Assembly (NCBI GenBank): GCA_023431215.1
Contig: JAEYXR010000064.1
Span: 1 to 31,499, forward strand
Reading direction: 5' to 3'
Length of the DNA: 31,499 bases
From: Bacillota bacterium
GTDB taxonomy: Bacteria > Bacillota > Clostridia > Oscillospirales > Ruminococcaceae
Shown here piece by piece: positions 15,574 through 23,069 of this stretch (its first letter is position 1; every line of letters starts with the position of its first letter). Under the pieces are notes generated by a model. It was not told the origin of the DNA, did no database searches, and worked only from the letters and a program-made list of their open reading frames with translations. A program made the position numbers and the translations under genes.

Positions 15574-15837
15574 TCAATAATAAGTAAAGATGGAGTATTT
15601 ATATAATGGCTTATAAACCCAATACTCATTTTCCTTGATAAAACCAATTAGCATATCTTTTGTTTGATGATGGATGTAATACCAAAATTGTTCACCGGGA
15701 TAAGTCCATACAAACACAACACATTTTTCTATATTGTGGATAGTATATAAATCATTTCGATGCAGACCGAAGTTAGGCTCGGTAGATAATTGTCGTTTTA
15801 CCTTGGGATGTAGCGGAAATCTGTTTTGATCTTTCAA
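15574..15837 (-). CDS. Hypothetical 87-aa protein heading the csp-sleC operon
   Basis: No family recognised. The 87-residue protein is basic at its N-terminus (MKDQNRFPLHPKVKRQL) and very aromatic in its C-terminal half (WTYPGEQFWYYIHHQ, then ENEYWVYKPLYKYSIFTYY), with no membrane segment or signal peptide. The TTG start at 15837 has AAAGGA 10 bases upstream. It ends 18 bp before the first csp gene, with no terminator between, so it is most likely co-transcribed and forespore expressed. The ribosome site, spacing and distinct composition argue that it is a real gene. A spore structural or germination accessory role is an inference from position. Confidence 0.65.
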   Translation of the reverse strand: MKDQNRFPLHPKVKRQLSTEPNFGLHRNDLYTIHNIEKCVVFVWTYPGEQFWYYIHHQTKDMLIGFIKENEYWVYKPLYKYSIFTYY

Positions 15838-16139
15838 GTAACAATCATCCTTTCTTAAGAGTTAAGCAATTGTATATAATAAGATATTATGCTACATTCA
15901 TGTCTATTCAGTATTTATAATTATTATATTCAACTAAATTATCATTGGTCCCGCTACAGGGCATTACAAATAAGGCTCAGGCAACATAGAAATTGTTCCT
16001 TTTACAATGTAAACAACCAGTGCTATGCTGAATTTTTTTATTTTTTGATAGAACTAAAAATCAGTTAATATCTGCAACAGAATGAACAGGAATAAAAAGT
16101 ATAATTTTGCTATGATGATAGCGAAAGGAGGCGTGCACA
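15838..16139. other. AT-rich divergent intergenic region (csp operon / araC)
   Basis: About 300 bp with no gene. It must hold the promoter of the csp operon, but no good SigA pair was found on the minus strand. A CATAATA (15885-15891, minus) resembles a forespore SigG -10 box, but the nearest -35-like GAATA is only 13 bp away, so it is not called. The plus-strand araC promoter is at the right end. Confidence 0.5.
16108..16131 (+). promoter_or_regulatory. Extended -10 promoter and ribosome site of the AraC-type gene
   Basis: TGC-TATGAT (-10 box 16111-16116) is an extended -10 without a good -35 box. AAAGGAGG (16124-16131) follows, 8 bases before the TTG start. The promoter lies so close to the ribosome site that the leader would be only about 15 nt. 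A TATAAT at 16100-16105 is an alternative -10. Confidence 0.4.
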
Positions 16140-17027
16140 TTGGATTTACTGAAGCAATTTAATGATGCTATGTCCTACATTGAAAGTAATCTAACAGGGA
16201 ATATAGAGGATGCACAAATCTCACGTATTGCAGGGTGCTCTGAATACTATTTCCGTCGAATGTTCTCAGCACTTGCCGGTATGTCTTTGGGAGAATATAT
16301 TCGACGGAGGAAATTATCGTTAGCAGCGATGATGCTGCAATCAAATGAAGCTAGGGTCATTGATGTAGCACTGGAACTGGGTTATGAAACGCCGGAAGCA
16401 TTTGGTAAAGCATTTCAAACTATGCACGGCGTCAAACCGTCACATGTAAAAAAGTCAAATGTTGAGTTAAAAGCATTTCCGCCTATGACGTTTCAATTGA
16501 CAGTAAAGGGAGGAATAGAAATGGAGTATAGAATTGTAGAGAAAGAGGCATTTCACATTGTCGGCTTTAAAAAAAGAATTACCGTGCAATTTAAAGGGAT
16601 TAACCAACAAATGGATACCCTTGTTCAAAAACTTACGCCCGAGATTGTTTTGGAACTAAAAAGCCTGTGTAATATAGAACCAAAGGGGATACTAAATGTT
16701 TCTGCAAATTTTTCTGAGCGTACCACCGAAGGAAGCGAGGTAGACCAGTATATAGGTGTTGCAACAACAAAAGAAGTGCCGGCAGGTTATGATTTATTGC
16801 AAGTAGAAGCTTCTTTATGGGCAGTTTTTAGTGTGTCAGGGGTATTTCCTATTGCACTTCAGGAAACGTGGGCAAAAATATATGCCGAATGGTTTCCAAC
16901 CTCTGGTTACGAGCTGAATAGGGGTCCGGAGATGTTGTGGAATGAAAGCCCGGACCTCTCTAAAGCAGATTACAAAAGCGAAATTTGGATACCGGTTCGA
17001 AGGTTGTTGTACGGGCATCAGGTATAA
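16140..17027 (+). CDS. AraC-family regulator with GyrI-like effector-binding domain
   Basis: A 295-residue regulator. The N-terminal double helix-turn-helix (about 5-110) contains ISRIAGCSEYYFRRMFSALAGMSLGEYIRRRKL and VALELGYETPEAFGKAFQTMHG, the classical AraC signature. The C-terminal half (about 125-290) is a GyrI/effector-binding domain (MEYRIVEKEAFHIVGFKKR, near the end ELNRGPEMLW and SEIWIPVRR) that usually binds small hydrophobic or cationic compounds. The start is TTG at 16140 with AAAGGAGG 8 bases upstream. It is monocistronic, convergent with the sugar operon and ended by the shared terminator. No target operon is adjacent. Confidence 0.92.
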   Translation: MDLLKQFNDAMSYIESNLTGNIEDAQISRIAGCSEYYFRRMFSALAGMSLGEYIRRRKLSLAAMMLQSNEARVIDVALELGYETPEAFGKAFQTMHGVKPSHVKKSNVELKAFPPMTFQLTVKGGIEMEYRIVEKEAFHIVGFKKRITVQFKGINQQMDTLVQKLTPEIVLELKSLCNIEPKGILNVSANFSERTTEGSEVDQYIGVATTKEVPAGYDLLQVEASLWAVFSVSGVFPIALQETWAKIYAEWFPTSGYELNRGPEMLWNESPDLSKADYKSEIWIPVRRLLYGHQV

Positions 17028-17059
17028 AATCAACTTTCTGCAAAGGCGGTAAAAAACAG

Positions 17060-17109
17060 CTGTCTGGTAGAAAGTACAAGCCAGTACCAGACAGGGGGAA
17101 TGGCTTGTA
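17060..17109 (+). other. Predicted H-type RNA pseudoknot in the araC 3' region
   Basis: Two perfect, interleaved stems: S1 of 10 bp (17060-17069 with 17085-17094) and S2 of 9 bp (17075-17083 with 17101-17109). Loop 1 is 5 nt, the junction 1 nt and loop 3 is 6 nt, which are classic H-type proportions. No U-tract follows. It lies 33 bases after the araC stop and before the terminator. It could form on either strand; on the plus strand it would be part of the araC message. Confidence 0.5.
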
Positions 17110-17184
17110 AAAAAACAAAGAGATATAGCATTTCAGACTTTTTAACTATGGTTGGGTTCAAAGCTTTTTGTATTCTGCTCTATA

Positions 17185-17232
17185 AAAAACGGATGGATAA
17201 GGCTGCCTGCGCAGCCTTATCCATCCGTTTTT
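17185..17232. terminator. Strong bidirectional terminator between araC and the sugar operon
   Basis: A perfect 22-bp inverted repeat (17185-17206 with 17211-17232) with a 4-nt loop, flanked by A5 on the left and T5 on the right. It is an intrinsic terminator in both directions for two convergent units. Confidence 0.95.
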
Positions 17233-17265
17233 GGTTTGGCACATATTTTGTTGCTACTATTTGTT

Positions 17266-18750
17266 TTATTTAAAAATGGTTCTGATAAGGGGCAATATTT
17301 TTTTAAACCGATTATAAGAATGTAGATAATTGGTATGAGTGACCATATTTGGCTCAAAGATTCTATTTTCACCGCTTTGAGCCAAAAAGTCCTTTAACTG
17401 TGAATAGTCTTGCCACAAGCCTTCACCAATTAAAACTGCCGAACAAATTGCCACCGAAGGCAAATATTCTGAAATTCCATATGCTTTTACCGGTTGGCCT
17501 ATAATGTCGGCAATGATTTGGCACCAAACGCTTTCTTTTGCGCCGCCGCCAATGATAGAGACAGACTCCGGTGTGCGTCCGATTTTTTCAATACCATATT
17601 TTATGGAAAAAGCAACTCCCTCCAAGCAGGCGCGTACCATATCCTGCTTTGTTGTTTCCGGGGTTGCACCAATGAAGCAGCCTTTGATATTGGTATCCAT
17701 AACCGGAAATCTTTCGCCTACCAAGTAGGGAATAGCCAATAGCCCATGACTGCCGGGAGATGATTCTTCAAGAAGCTGGGCTGCATAATGGTATTTTTCC
17801 GACTGCATCCCATCAGGAGTCATGACAGAAGAAATCCATTTATGCACATTGCCAGCATTTAAAAACGGTACTACGTTGATATAGACATCCCTTTGTATTG
17901 CTGCCAGATTAAACACGCCCGTTTCAGGCAAAACATCATCCGAAATGCAGGCAATCCATCCGGAAGTGCCCAGGTTGATATTATAATCGCCCTGTGCGTG
18001 TATACCGCTTGCCAAGGTGGTTGCGCCGGCGTCACCTGTTCCACAGTACACAGGAGTGCCCTGGGCGTAACCGGTTTCCTCTGCTGCAAGAGCCGAAACA
18101 ATACCTGCCTTGGAGTCTGTGTAATAAATGTCCGGTAAAATATCTGTATCAATGTCCTCTTGTATACACCACTCATACATCCACTTTTTTGTGTGGATAT
18201 CCATGAGTCCCGCAGTTGAAGCAGATACCGCATCCGCCGCATAATTGCCGGTTAGGCGGGTCATGCAGTAATCCTTTGCACTAATCAGAATTTTATGGAT
18301 ATTGTTGTAAATATCTTTTTTATTTTCTTTTACCCAAAGCAGTTTTGCAAAGGGCATAGAGCCATCAAAGTTGTTGCCGGTAACTTCGCTGATGCGGTCA
18401 AAACCAATTTTGGAGATAAGGTGCTCTGCTTGTTTTGTAGCTCTTCCGTCTGAATAAAGAATGGCATTGCACACAGGTTGGTTTTCTTTGTCTATCAAAA
18501 TCAAATCCTGCATTTGCCCGCTCATGACAATGCCCAAAAAGTCTTTGCTTACATAACCGTTTTGAAAGAAGCCTTTTGAAATTTGACAAAATGCGTCGTA
18601 CCAATCCAAGGGGCTTTGTTCTTTGTGGTCTTGCTCAAATATTGTTTCAATATTAATACTGGAAGAAAAAACAACTTCGCCTGCTGTTGAAACAATAACG
18701 CCTTTTACCGCCGTGGTTCCTACATCAAAGGCTGCAATAAAGCGCTTCAT
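17266..18750 (-). CDS. FGGY-family carbohydrate kinase (xylulokinase-like)
   Basis: ATP-dependent kinase of a ketose or polyol, 494 residues. The first FGGY domain starts with the phosphate-binding FDVGTTAVKG (8-17). SGQMQDLILID and YSDGRATKQ resemble the substrate loop of xylulokinases. The predicted catalytic base is Asp240 in CGTGDAGA. The second domain has NINLGTSGW and the nucleotide motif SIIGGGAKESVWCQIIAD. The exact sugar cannot be read from the sequence. The ATG at 18750 has GGGAGGG 9 bases upstream and lies 3 bp after the TrpA-like stop. It is the last gene of the sugar operon, before the terminator. With no isomerase in the operon, the imported sugar is probably already a ketose or polyol. 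Confidence 0.92.
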   Translation of the reverse strand: MKRFIAAFDVGTTAVKGVIVSTAGEVVFSSSINIETIFEQDHKEQSPLDWYDAFCQISKGFFQNGYVSKDFLGIVMSGQMQDLILIDKENQPVCNAILYSDGRATKQAEHLISKIGFDRISEVTGNNFDGSMPFAKLLWVKENKKDIYNNIHKILISAKDYCMTRLTGNYAADAVSASTAGLMDIHTKKWMYEWCIQEDIDTDILPDIYYTDSKAGIVSALAAEETGYAQGTPVYCGTGDAGATTLASGIHAQGDYNINLGTSGWIACISDDVLPETGVFNLAAIQRDVYINVVPFLNAGNVHKWISSVMTPDGMQSEKYHYAAQLLEESSPGSHGLLAIPYLVGERFPVMDTNIKGCFIGATPETTKQDMVRACLEGVAFSIKYGIEKIGRTPESVSIIGGGAKESVWCQIIADIIGQPVKAYGISEYLPSVAICSAVLIGEGLWQDYSQLKDFLAQSGENRIFEPNMVTHTNYLHSYNRFKKILPLIRTIFK

Positions 18751-18753
18751 GCT

Positions 18754-19521
18754 TTATTCCCTCCCAAAAAGCTCAACTTTGTTCAGCTCCTTAATATACT
18801 CAATGAGTGCTTGTGTAGAAATGTTTAAGTTTTTTAACATAGCTGTTCCAATGATGGCACCCTGAAACCCTTGGGAAAATAGCTGGCGTACCCTTTCGGA
18901 AGTGTTGATACCAAACCCTGCAAAGGTAGTTGTATTTTTATATTCCAAAGAAATTTTCAGCATTTTTTGGTGCACATCCTCTGCAGTCTGACAACCGGTT
19001 TGGCCAACATGAAGCTGGGCATATACCAGCGGGAAATTTTCAAAACAAAAACGCATTTCCGCCTCTGGCATACTGGGGTTGACAAAGCCCAATACATCAA
19101 CATGATAAGGCGCCAGTTCTTTGGCCAAAGATATTCTTTCAATTACCTCCATGTCGGGGATAACAATGGCGTCCATTACATTGCTTTTGGCAAATTCCAT
19201 ATAAATTTTAGACTCAATAAAGTCTTTGTAATAAGCCATAAGCCAGACAGGTTTGGTTGCGGCTTCTCTTAAACGCTTCCAGTACTGAATATTCTGACAG
19301 GCCACTGTGTCTACCATATTGTGTGCGCTGCGTATAATTTCTCCATCTGCAAAGGGGTTTGTGCTTGGAAATCCAATTTCATAAATATCCAGCCCTGTTT
19401 GGTTGCAGTCTCTTACAACCTCAAAAAAAGATTCCGATGAAGGGTACCCGGCCAAAAGATAGCCTACTACCAAATTGTTTTTTAATATGATGGCTTTATT
19501 GTTTTCTGAAACTATATTCAT
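18754..19521 (-). CDS. Stand-alone TrpA-like TIM-barrel protein, likely sugar-phosphate aldolase
   Basis: A 255-residue homologue of the tryptophan synthase alpha subunit. The catalytic pair is kept at nearly E. coli numbering: Glu48 in YEIGFPSTNPFADG and Asp59 in the same motif. The phosphate site is kept too: GQTG (173-176), GFGIN (202-206) and IGTAM (224-228). The TrpB-contact loop PFSDPL is altered to PSTNPF, and the loop-6 Arg (SRAGVTG in E. coli) is His (LHVGQTG). There is no trpB or other trp gene in view. It overlaps the permease by ATGA and abuts a sugar kinase. TrpA catalyses a retro-aldol giving glyceraldehyde 3-phosphate; I infer the same chemistry on the kinase product. Tryptophan synthesis is unlikely. 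Confidence 0.82.
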   Translation of the reverse strand: MNIVSENNKAIILKNNLVVGYLLAGYPSSESFFEVVRDCNQTGLDIYEIGFPSTNPFADGEIIRSAHNMVDTVACQNIQYWKRLREAATKPVWLMAYYKDFIESKIYMEFAKSNVMDAIVIPDMEVIERISLAKELAPYHVDVLGFVNPSMPEAEMRFCFENFPLVYAQLHVGQTGCQTAEDVHQKMLKISLEYKNTTTFAGFGINTSERVRQLFSQGFQGAIIGTAMLKNLNISTQALIEYIKELNKVELFGRE

Positions 19522-20462
19522 TTATCTCCACGCCCTATCTTTTGAAACACTACCGCTGCAATGATGATGAAACCGGTAATAACATCCTGCATAAAGGTTG
19601 GGACCTGAAGAATTGTCAGTCCGTTTGCTAAAATTCCAAGTACTGCCGCACCAACAAAGGTACCCCAAACGTTAGGTACACCCTCTTTGAATACTGTTCT
19701 GCCCAAAAACACGGCAGCATAAGATTGCAGGAACAAGCCGTCGCCTCCCGTAGGATGTGCAGAACCCAGTCGAGACGCCATTAAAACGCCTGTCAAGCCT
19801 GCAAATGCGGCACAAAGAGCAAATGCAGCATTTTTATATTTTTTTACATTAATGCCTGATACCTGAGACGCCGCCTCGTTGCCACCAATGGCATAAAGCT
19901 TTCTTCCAAAGGAGGTATGGCGCATGACAAACCACAGCGCAATGCTGAGCAAAATCATAATGATAGAAAGCAGAGGAATACCCAAAAAGCTGGTTCCGCC
20001 AATATATTTAAAGCTTGCCGGTATACCGGTAAATACCGTTGCGCCGCCTGTAAACCAATAAGTAAAGCCAGCCAAAATGGTGCTCATTGCCAGGGTAGTA
20101 ATAAAGGATAGCACTTTAAATTTTGTAACAACCCAGCCGTTGACATAACCGATGACAAGGCAAATGAGCGCAGGGGCAATAAAACAAAATACAATGGGAA
20201 TACCTGCAGTTGCCATTTTTGCGCCGATGACACCGCCCAGGCTGGCAATGGCACCAACGGACAAGTCAAACTCATCTACTGTCATTACCAGTGTTGCGCC
20301 AAGCGCAATAACCACCAGCAGTGAAATTTGGCGGGTAATGTTAATAAAGTTGCCCCACGTAGGGAATACCGTTGGACGAAGCATACTAAATACAACAATA
20401 ATAAGGAGACTGGCTATTATTGTACCGTTGTTACGAAGGATGCTGGTCATTTTTTTATTCAT
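19518..20462 (-). CDS. Sugar ABC transporter permease, RbsC type
   Basis: A 314-residue membrane permease of the ribose/xylose/galactose class. The N-terminus MNKKMTSILRNNG is followed by about 8-10 hydrophobic segments. The family motif VMTVDEFDLSVGAIASLGGVIGA is clear, as are GRKLYAIGGNEAASQVSGINV (ATPase-contact loop) and the end GFIIIAAVVFQKI. I start at the ATG at 20462 (GGAG about 11 bases upstream); the frame is open to 20513 but that start has no ribosome site. It lies downstream of the ATPase and overlaps the TrpA-like gene by ATGA. Confidence 0.92.
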   Translation of the reverse strand: MNKKMTSILRNNGTIIASLLIIVVFSMLRPTVFPTWGNFINITRQISLLVVIALGATLVMTVDEFDLSVGAIASLGGVIGAKMATAGIPIVFCFIAPALICLVIGYVNGWVVTKFKVLSFITTLAMSTILAGFTYWFTGGATVFTGIPASFKYIGGTSFLGIPLLSIIMILLSIALWFVMRHTSFGRKLYAIGGNEAASQVSGINVKKYKNAAFALCAAFAGLTGVLMASRLGSAHPTGGDGLFLQSYAAVFLGRTVFKEGVPNVWGTFVGAAVLGILANGLTILQVPTFMQDVITGFIIIAAVVFQKIGRGDK

Positions 20463-20518
20463 AACACTATTTCTCCAATCTGCCACCAAGGTAAGTACTA
20501 CTAATGGAGGCATTTAAT

Positions 20519-21997
20519 TTAGGCGTAGCAATAAGCTAAAACTTGTTCTGCTGAAAGGTTTTCGTTTTTTACCAATTGCTTTGTAACACCGTTTGCAATA
20601 ATTTGTATATTGTCGGCAACCTCCAGCATTTCTTTTAAATCTGAGGTTACAAAAACAACAGCATTTCCCTCGGCGGCTTTTGTACGCAACAGGCTGTGAA
20701 TTTCTGCCCGGGTTTTAACGTCTACTGCCTGTGTGGGTTCATCACACAAAAATACTTTGGGGTTAGACATCAATGCCTTTGCAAAAACAACCTTTTGCTG
20801 ATTACCGCCGGAAAGCTCATGAACAGCCTGATGGGGGCCATCTGTTTTAATTGATAAAGATTTTATCTTTTCTACCGCATCGTCTATTTCTGCTTTTTCG
20901 TTAATAATACCTGCTTTGGCATAGTGGTTTATGGTAGACAATACAATGTTTTGCTTTACGCTGAGGCTGGGTATCAGTGCCTTACCCCTTCGGTCTTCAT
21001 GAATGAGTACCAATCCCTTTTTGATAGATAGCCCGGGATTCCTTTGGGTAAAGTCCTCATCTCTTAACACAACGCTTCCGCCAGTGGTGTCTCGCAGGCC
21101 GTATATACATTCAAGCAGCTCGGTACGGCCGCTTCCGCCAAGGCCAAATATGCCCAAAACCTCACCTTGGTGGGCGCAAAAGCTTGCATCCTTTACAATG
21201 CCGTCTTTAGATGCAATGTTGGATACTGTAAGCATAGCTTCCCCAATGTCTGCAGTCAGATCTTTACGCTCTGATATCCAGTTATCGGTCATCATAGAAA
21301 CCAGCTTATCCTTATCTACTTCTGTGGTAGAAACCACATTGACAAGCTGACCGTTTTTAAAAACAGTAATTCGGTCTGTCAGCCTAAAGATTTCATCCAT
21401 CCTATGGGTCACATATAAAATAGAAGTACCTTTTTGTTTTAGTTTTAATATAAGATCAAACAACAGCTCTGATTCTTTGTCTGTTAAGGAGGCTGTTGGT
21501 TCGTCCAGAATTAAAAGCTTGCAATTGGTCATCATTGCCCGAACAATTTCAACCAGTGTTTTTTGGGGTGGGGTGAGTTCCGTGGCAAGCTTATTAAGGG
21601 GTAGTTCAATTCCCAGTTCAGCAAGCAAGCCGTTTACTTTGTCCTCCATTTGAGACCAATTAACCGCACAACCCATTTTCTTTTCATAGTTAAGCCCCAA
21701 ATAGATATTCTCGATGCAGTTAAAAGCGGGAATAAGATTTCTGTCCTGATGAATTACATTGATACCCAAATTTCTGCTCTGAACAGGATTGTGGATTTGA
21801 ACAGGCTGCCCTTCCCAAAGAATTTCGCCTGAATCCATACTGTAAACGCCGGTCAAAATTTTGATGAGGGTAGATTTTCCTGCTCCGTTTTCGCCTACCA
21901 GCCCATGTACTTCTCCCGGTTCAATGGTAAAATGAATGTCTTTTAATGCATATGTGTTTCCAAACTTTTTGCAGAGGTTATTGGTTTGCAAAAGCAT
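20519..21997 (-). CDS. Sugar ABC transporter ATPase, RbsA/MglA type, two domains
   Basis: A 492-residue tandem ATPase for sugar import. Domain 1 has Walker A GENGAGKST (35-43), a weak signature motif (about 140) and Walker B LLILDEPTASL. Domain 2 has the usual degenerate Walker A FGLGGSGRTEL and an intact LSGGNQQKV signature plus VFLCDEPTQAVDV. This asymmetry is normal for the family. The start at 21997 has AAGGAGAGGG. A 17-bp hairpin separates it from the binding-protein gene upstream, probably lowering its expression relative to that protein. Confidence 0.94.
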   Translation of the reverse strand: MLLQTNNLCKKFGNTYALKDIHFTIEPGEVHGLVGENGAGKSTLIKILTGVYSMDSGEILWEGQPVQIHNPVQSRNLGINVIHQDRNLIPAFNCIENIYLGLNYEKKMGCAVNWSQMEDKVNGLLAELGIELPLNKLATELTPPQKTLVEIVRAMMTNCKLLILDEPTASLTDKESELLFDLILKLKQKGTSILYVTHRMDEIFRLTDRITVFKNGQLVNVVSTTEVDKDKLVSMMTDNWISERKDLTADIGEAMLTVSNIASKDGIVKDASFCAHQGEVLGIFGLGGSGRTELLECIYGLRDTTGGSVVLRDEDFTQRNPGLSIKKGLVLIHEDRRGKALIPSLSVKQNIVLSTINHYAKAGIINEKAEIDDAVEKIKSLSIKTDGPHQAVHELSGGNQQKVVFAKALMSNPKVFLCDEPTQAVDVKTRAEIHSLLRTKAAEGNAVVFVTSDLKEMLEVADNIQIIANGVTKQLVKNENLSAEQVLAYCYA

Positions 21998-22033
21998 AGT
22001 ACCCTCTCCTTAGTAACATAGTTGCGTTTAAAT

Positions 22034-22072
22034 AGGATTGTTGTAAAGTGGCAGTCACCTTACAACAATCCT
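22034..22072 (-). promoter_or_regulatory. Intercistronic hairpin between binding protein and ATPase genes
   Basis: A 17-bp stem with one mismatch (22034-22050 with 22056-22072) and a 5-nt loop, 32 bases after the binding-protein stop. The following sequence on the minus strand is only mildly U-rich. It is best read as a 3'-end stabiliser or partial terminator that raises binding protein over the ATPase. Confidence 0.7.
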
Positions 22073-22104
22073 AAATAATCATTTTATGGAGCGACCGCTT
22101 TTAT

Positions 22105-23052
22105 TTACTTGGTGATGAGCTTTCCGGGAGCGTACTTGTCGCCTTTTTCAATTTGTTCGCCATTAAAAAGCTTTTCCATTTCATCTACAACAATGGAAGC
22201 CATTGCGCCAAAATCCTGGGCGATGGTGCCCTTGATGGCAGAACCGGCTTGAATCATTTCAATGGCCTGGCTGTTGCCGTCAACACCCGCAACAATAATT
22301 TCATCTCTACCGGCAGCTTCTATAGCCTGTGCGGCGCCAATTGCAGGTTCGTCCCATGCGCACCAGATAGCAGAGATAGAACCTTTTTCAGGATTTGCAA
22401 GAAGGAGGTTTTCAACAATTTTTCTTGCATTATCAATGGGTCCGGGAACGTCAACATGCTGCTCTACAATCAAAGAAATATCCTTATGCTCGGGAAGAAT
22501 TTTGTCCAAAGCTTCGCATCTCTTTACAACACCGGGGTGAGGACGATGGGTAAGAGCAATGATCTTGCCTTTGTCACCAATTTGTTCAAACAAGAAGTTG
22601 GTTAGCTGTTCACCCATTGAGTAGTTGTCGCTAGTGGCATTAACAACCATTCCCTCTATGAAACCGGCGTCGCAGCCGAATACGGGAATACCTGCTTTGT
22701 CGGCACTTTCAATTTGTGTCTGTACCTTGGAAGGGTCTGTGCTTACCAGAACAATGGCGTCAACTTTTGAAGAAATGACGTCTTCCATTCTGCTTGCAAG
22801 CTGAGCTTCGTCGCCCTTGGTATCTACAACTGTGACGCTCCAGCCGTTTCCTTCCATGTCACTTTTCATGGAGTTTACCATTTCGTTGGTTGTAACAGAT
22901 GACAGATAGGGTGTTAAAATAGAAACCTGTTTTTTGGTGGCTGCAGCCTCACTGCTGGTGCTGCTGCTTTGGGAAGTGGATGCTGTCGGTGCGCAGCCCA
23001 CAAGGCCGAATACCAACATAGCGGAACATAATACTGCCAATAGTTTTTTCAT
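22105..23052 (-). CDS. Sugar-binding lipoprotein, RbsB type
   Basis: A 315-residue periplasmic-binding-protein-like lipoprotein. The signal peptide has a lipobox FGLVGC with Cys20, then a Ser/Thr-rich linker (about 22-40) and a type I sugar-binding fold (VSILTPYLSSVTTNEMVNSM, IVLVSTDPSKVQTQIESADKAGIPVFGCDAGF, AAQAIEAAGRDEIIVAGVDGN). The Asp in GVDGN and the Asp in GCDAGF are ligand-type positions in this class. The start has AGGAGGAAG. It lies 17 bp after the SorC gene, so regulator and transporter share a promoter. The preferred sugar is unknown. Confidence 0.93.
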   Translation of the reverse strand: MKKLLAVLCSAMLVFGLVGCAPTASTSQSSSTSSEAAATKKQVSILTPYLSSVTTNEMVNSMKSDMEGNGWSVTVVDTKGDEAQLASRMEDVISSKVDAIVLVSTDPSKVQTQIESADKAGIPVFGCDAGFIEGMVVNATSDNYSMGEQLTNFLFEQIGDKGKIIALTHRPHPGVVKRCEALDKILPEHKDISLIVEQHVDVPGPIDNARKIVENLLLANPEKGSISAIWCAWDEPAIGAAQAIEAAGRDEIIVAGVDGNSQAIEMIQAGSAIKGTIAQDFGAMASIVVDEMEKLFNGEQIEKGDKYAPGKLITK

Positions 23053-23069
23053 TTCATTCTTCCTCCTGA

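Noticed and set aside
15885..15909. SigG-type forespore promoter (GAATA ... CATAATA) for the csp operon
   Set aside because: The -10-like box fits, but the spacing of 13 bp is too short for a SigG promoter as I know it.
18754..19521. Annotation as tryptophan synthase alpha subunit in tryptophan biosynthesis
   Set aside because: No trpB or other trp gene is present, the TrpB-contact residues have changed, and the gene is translationally coupled to a sugar permease.
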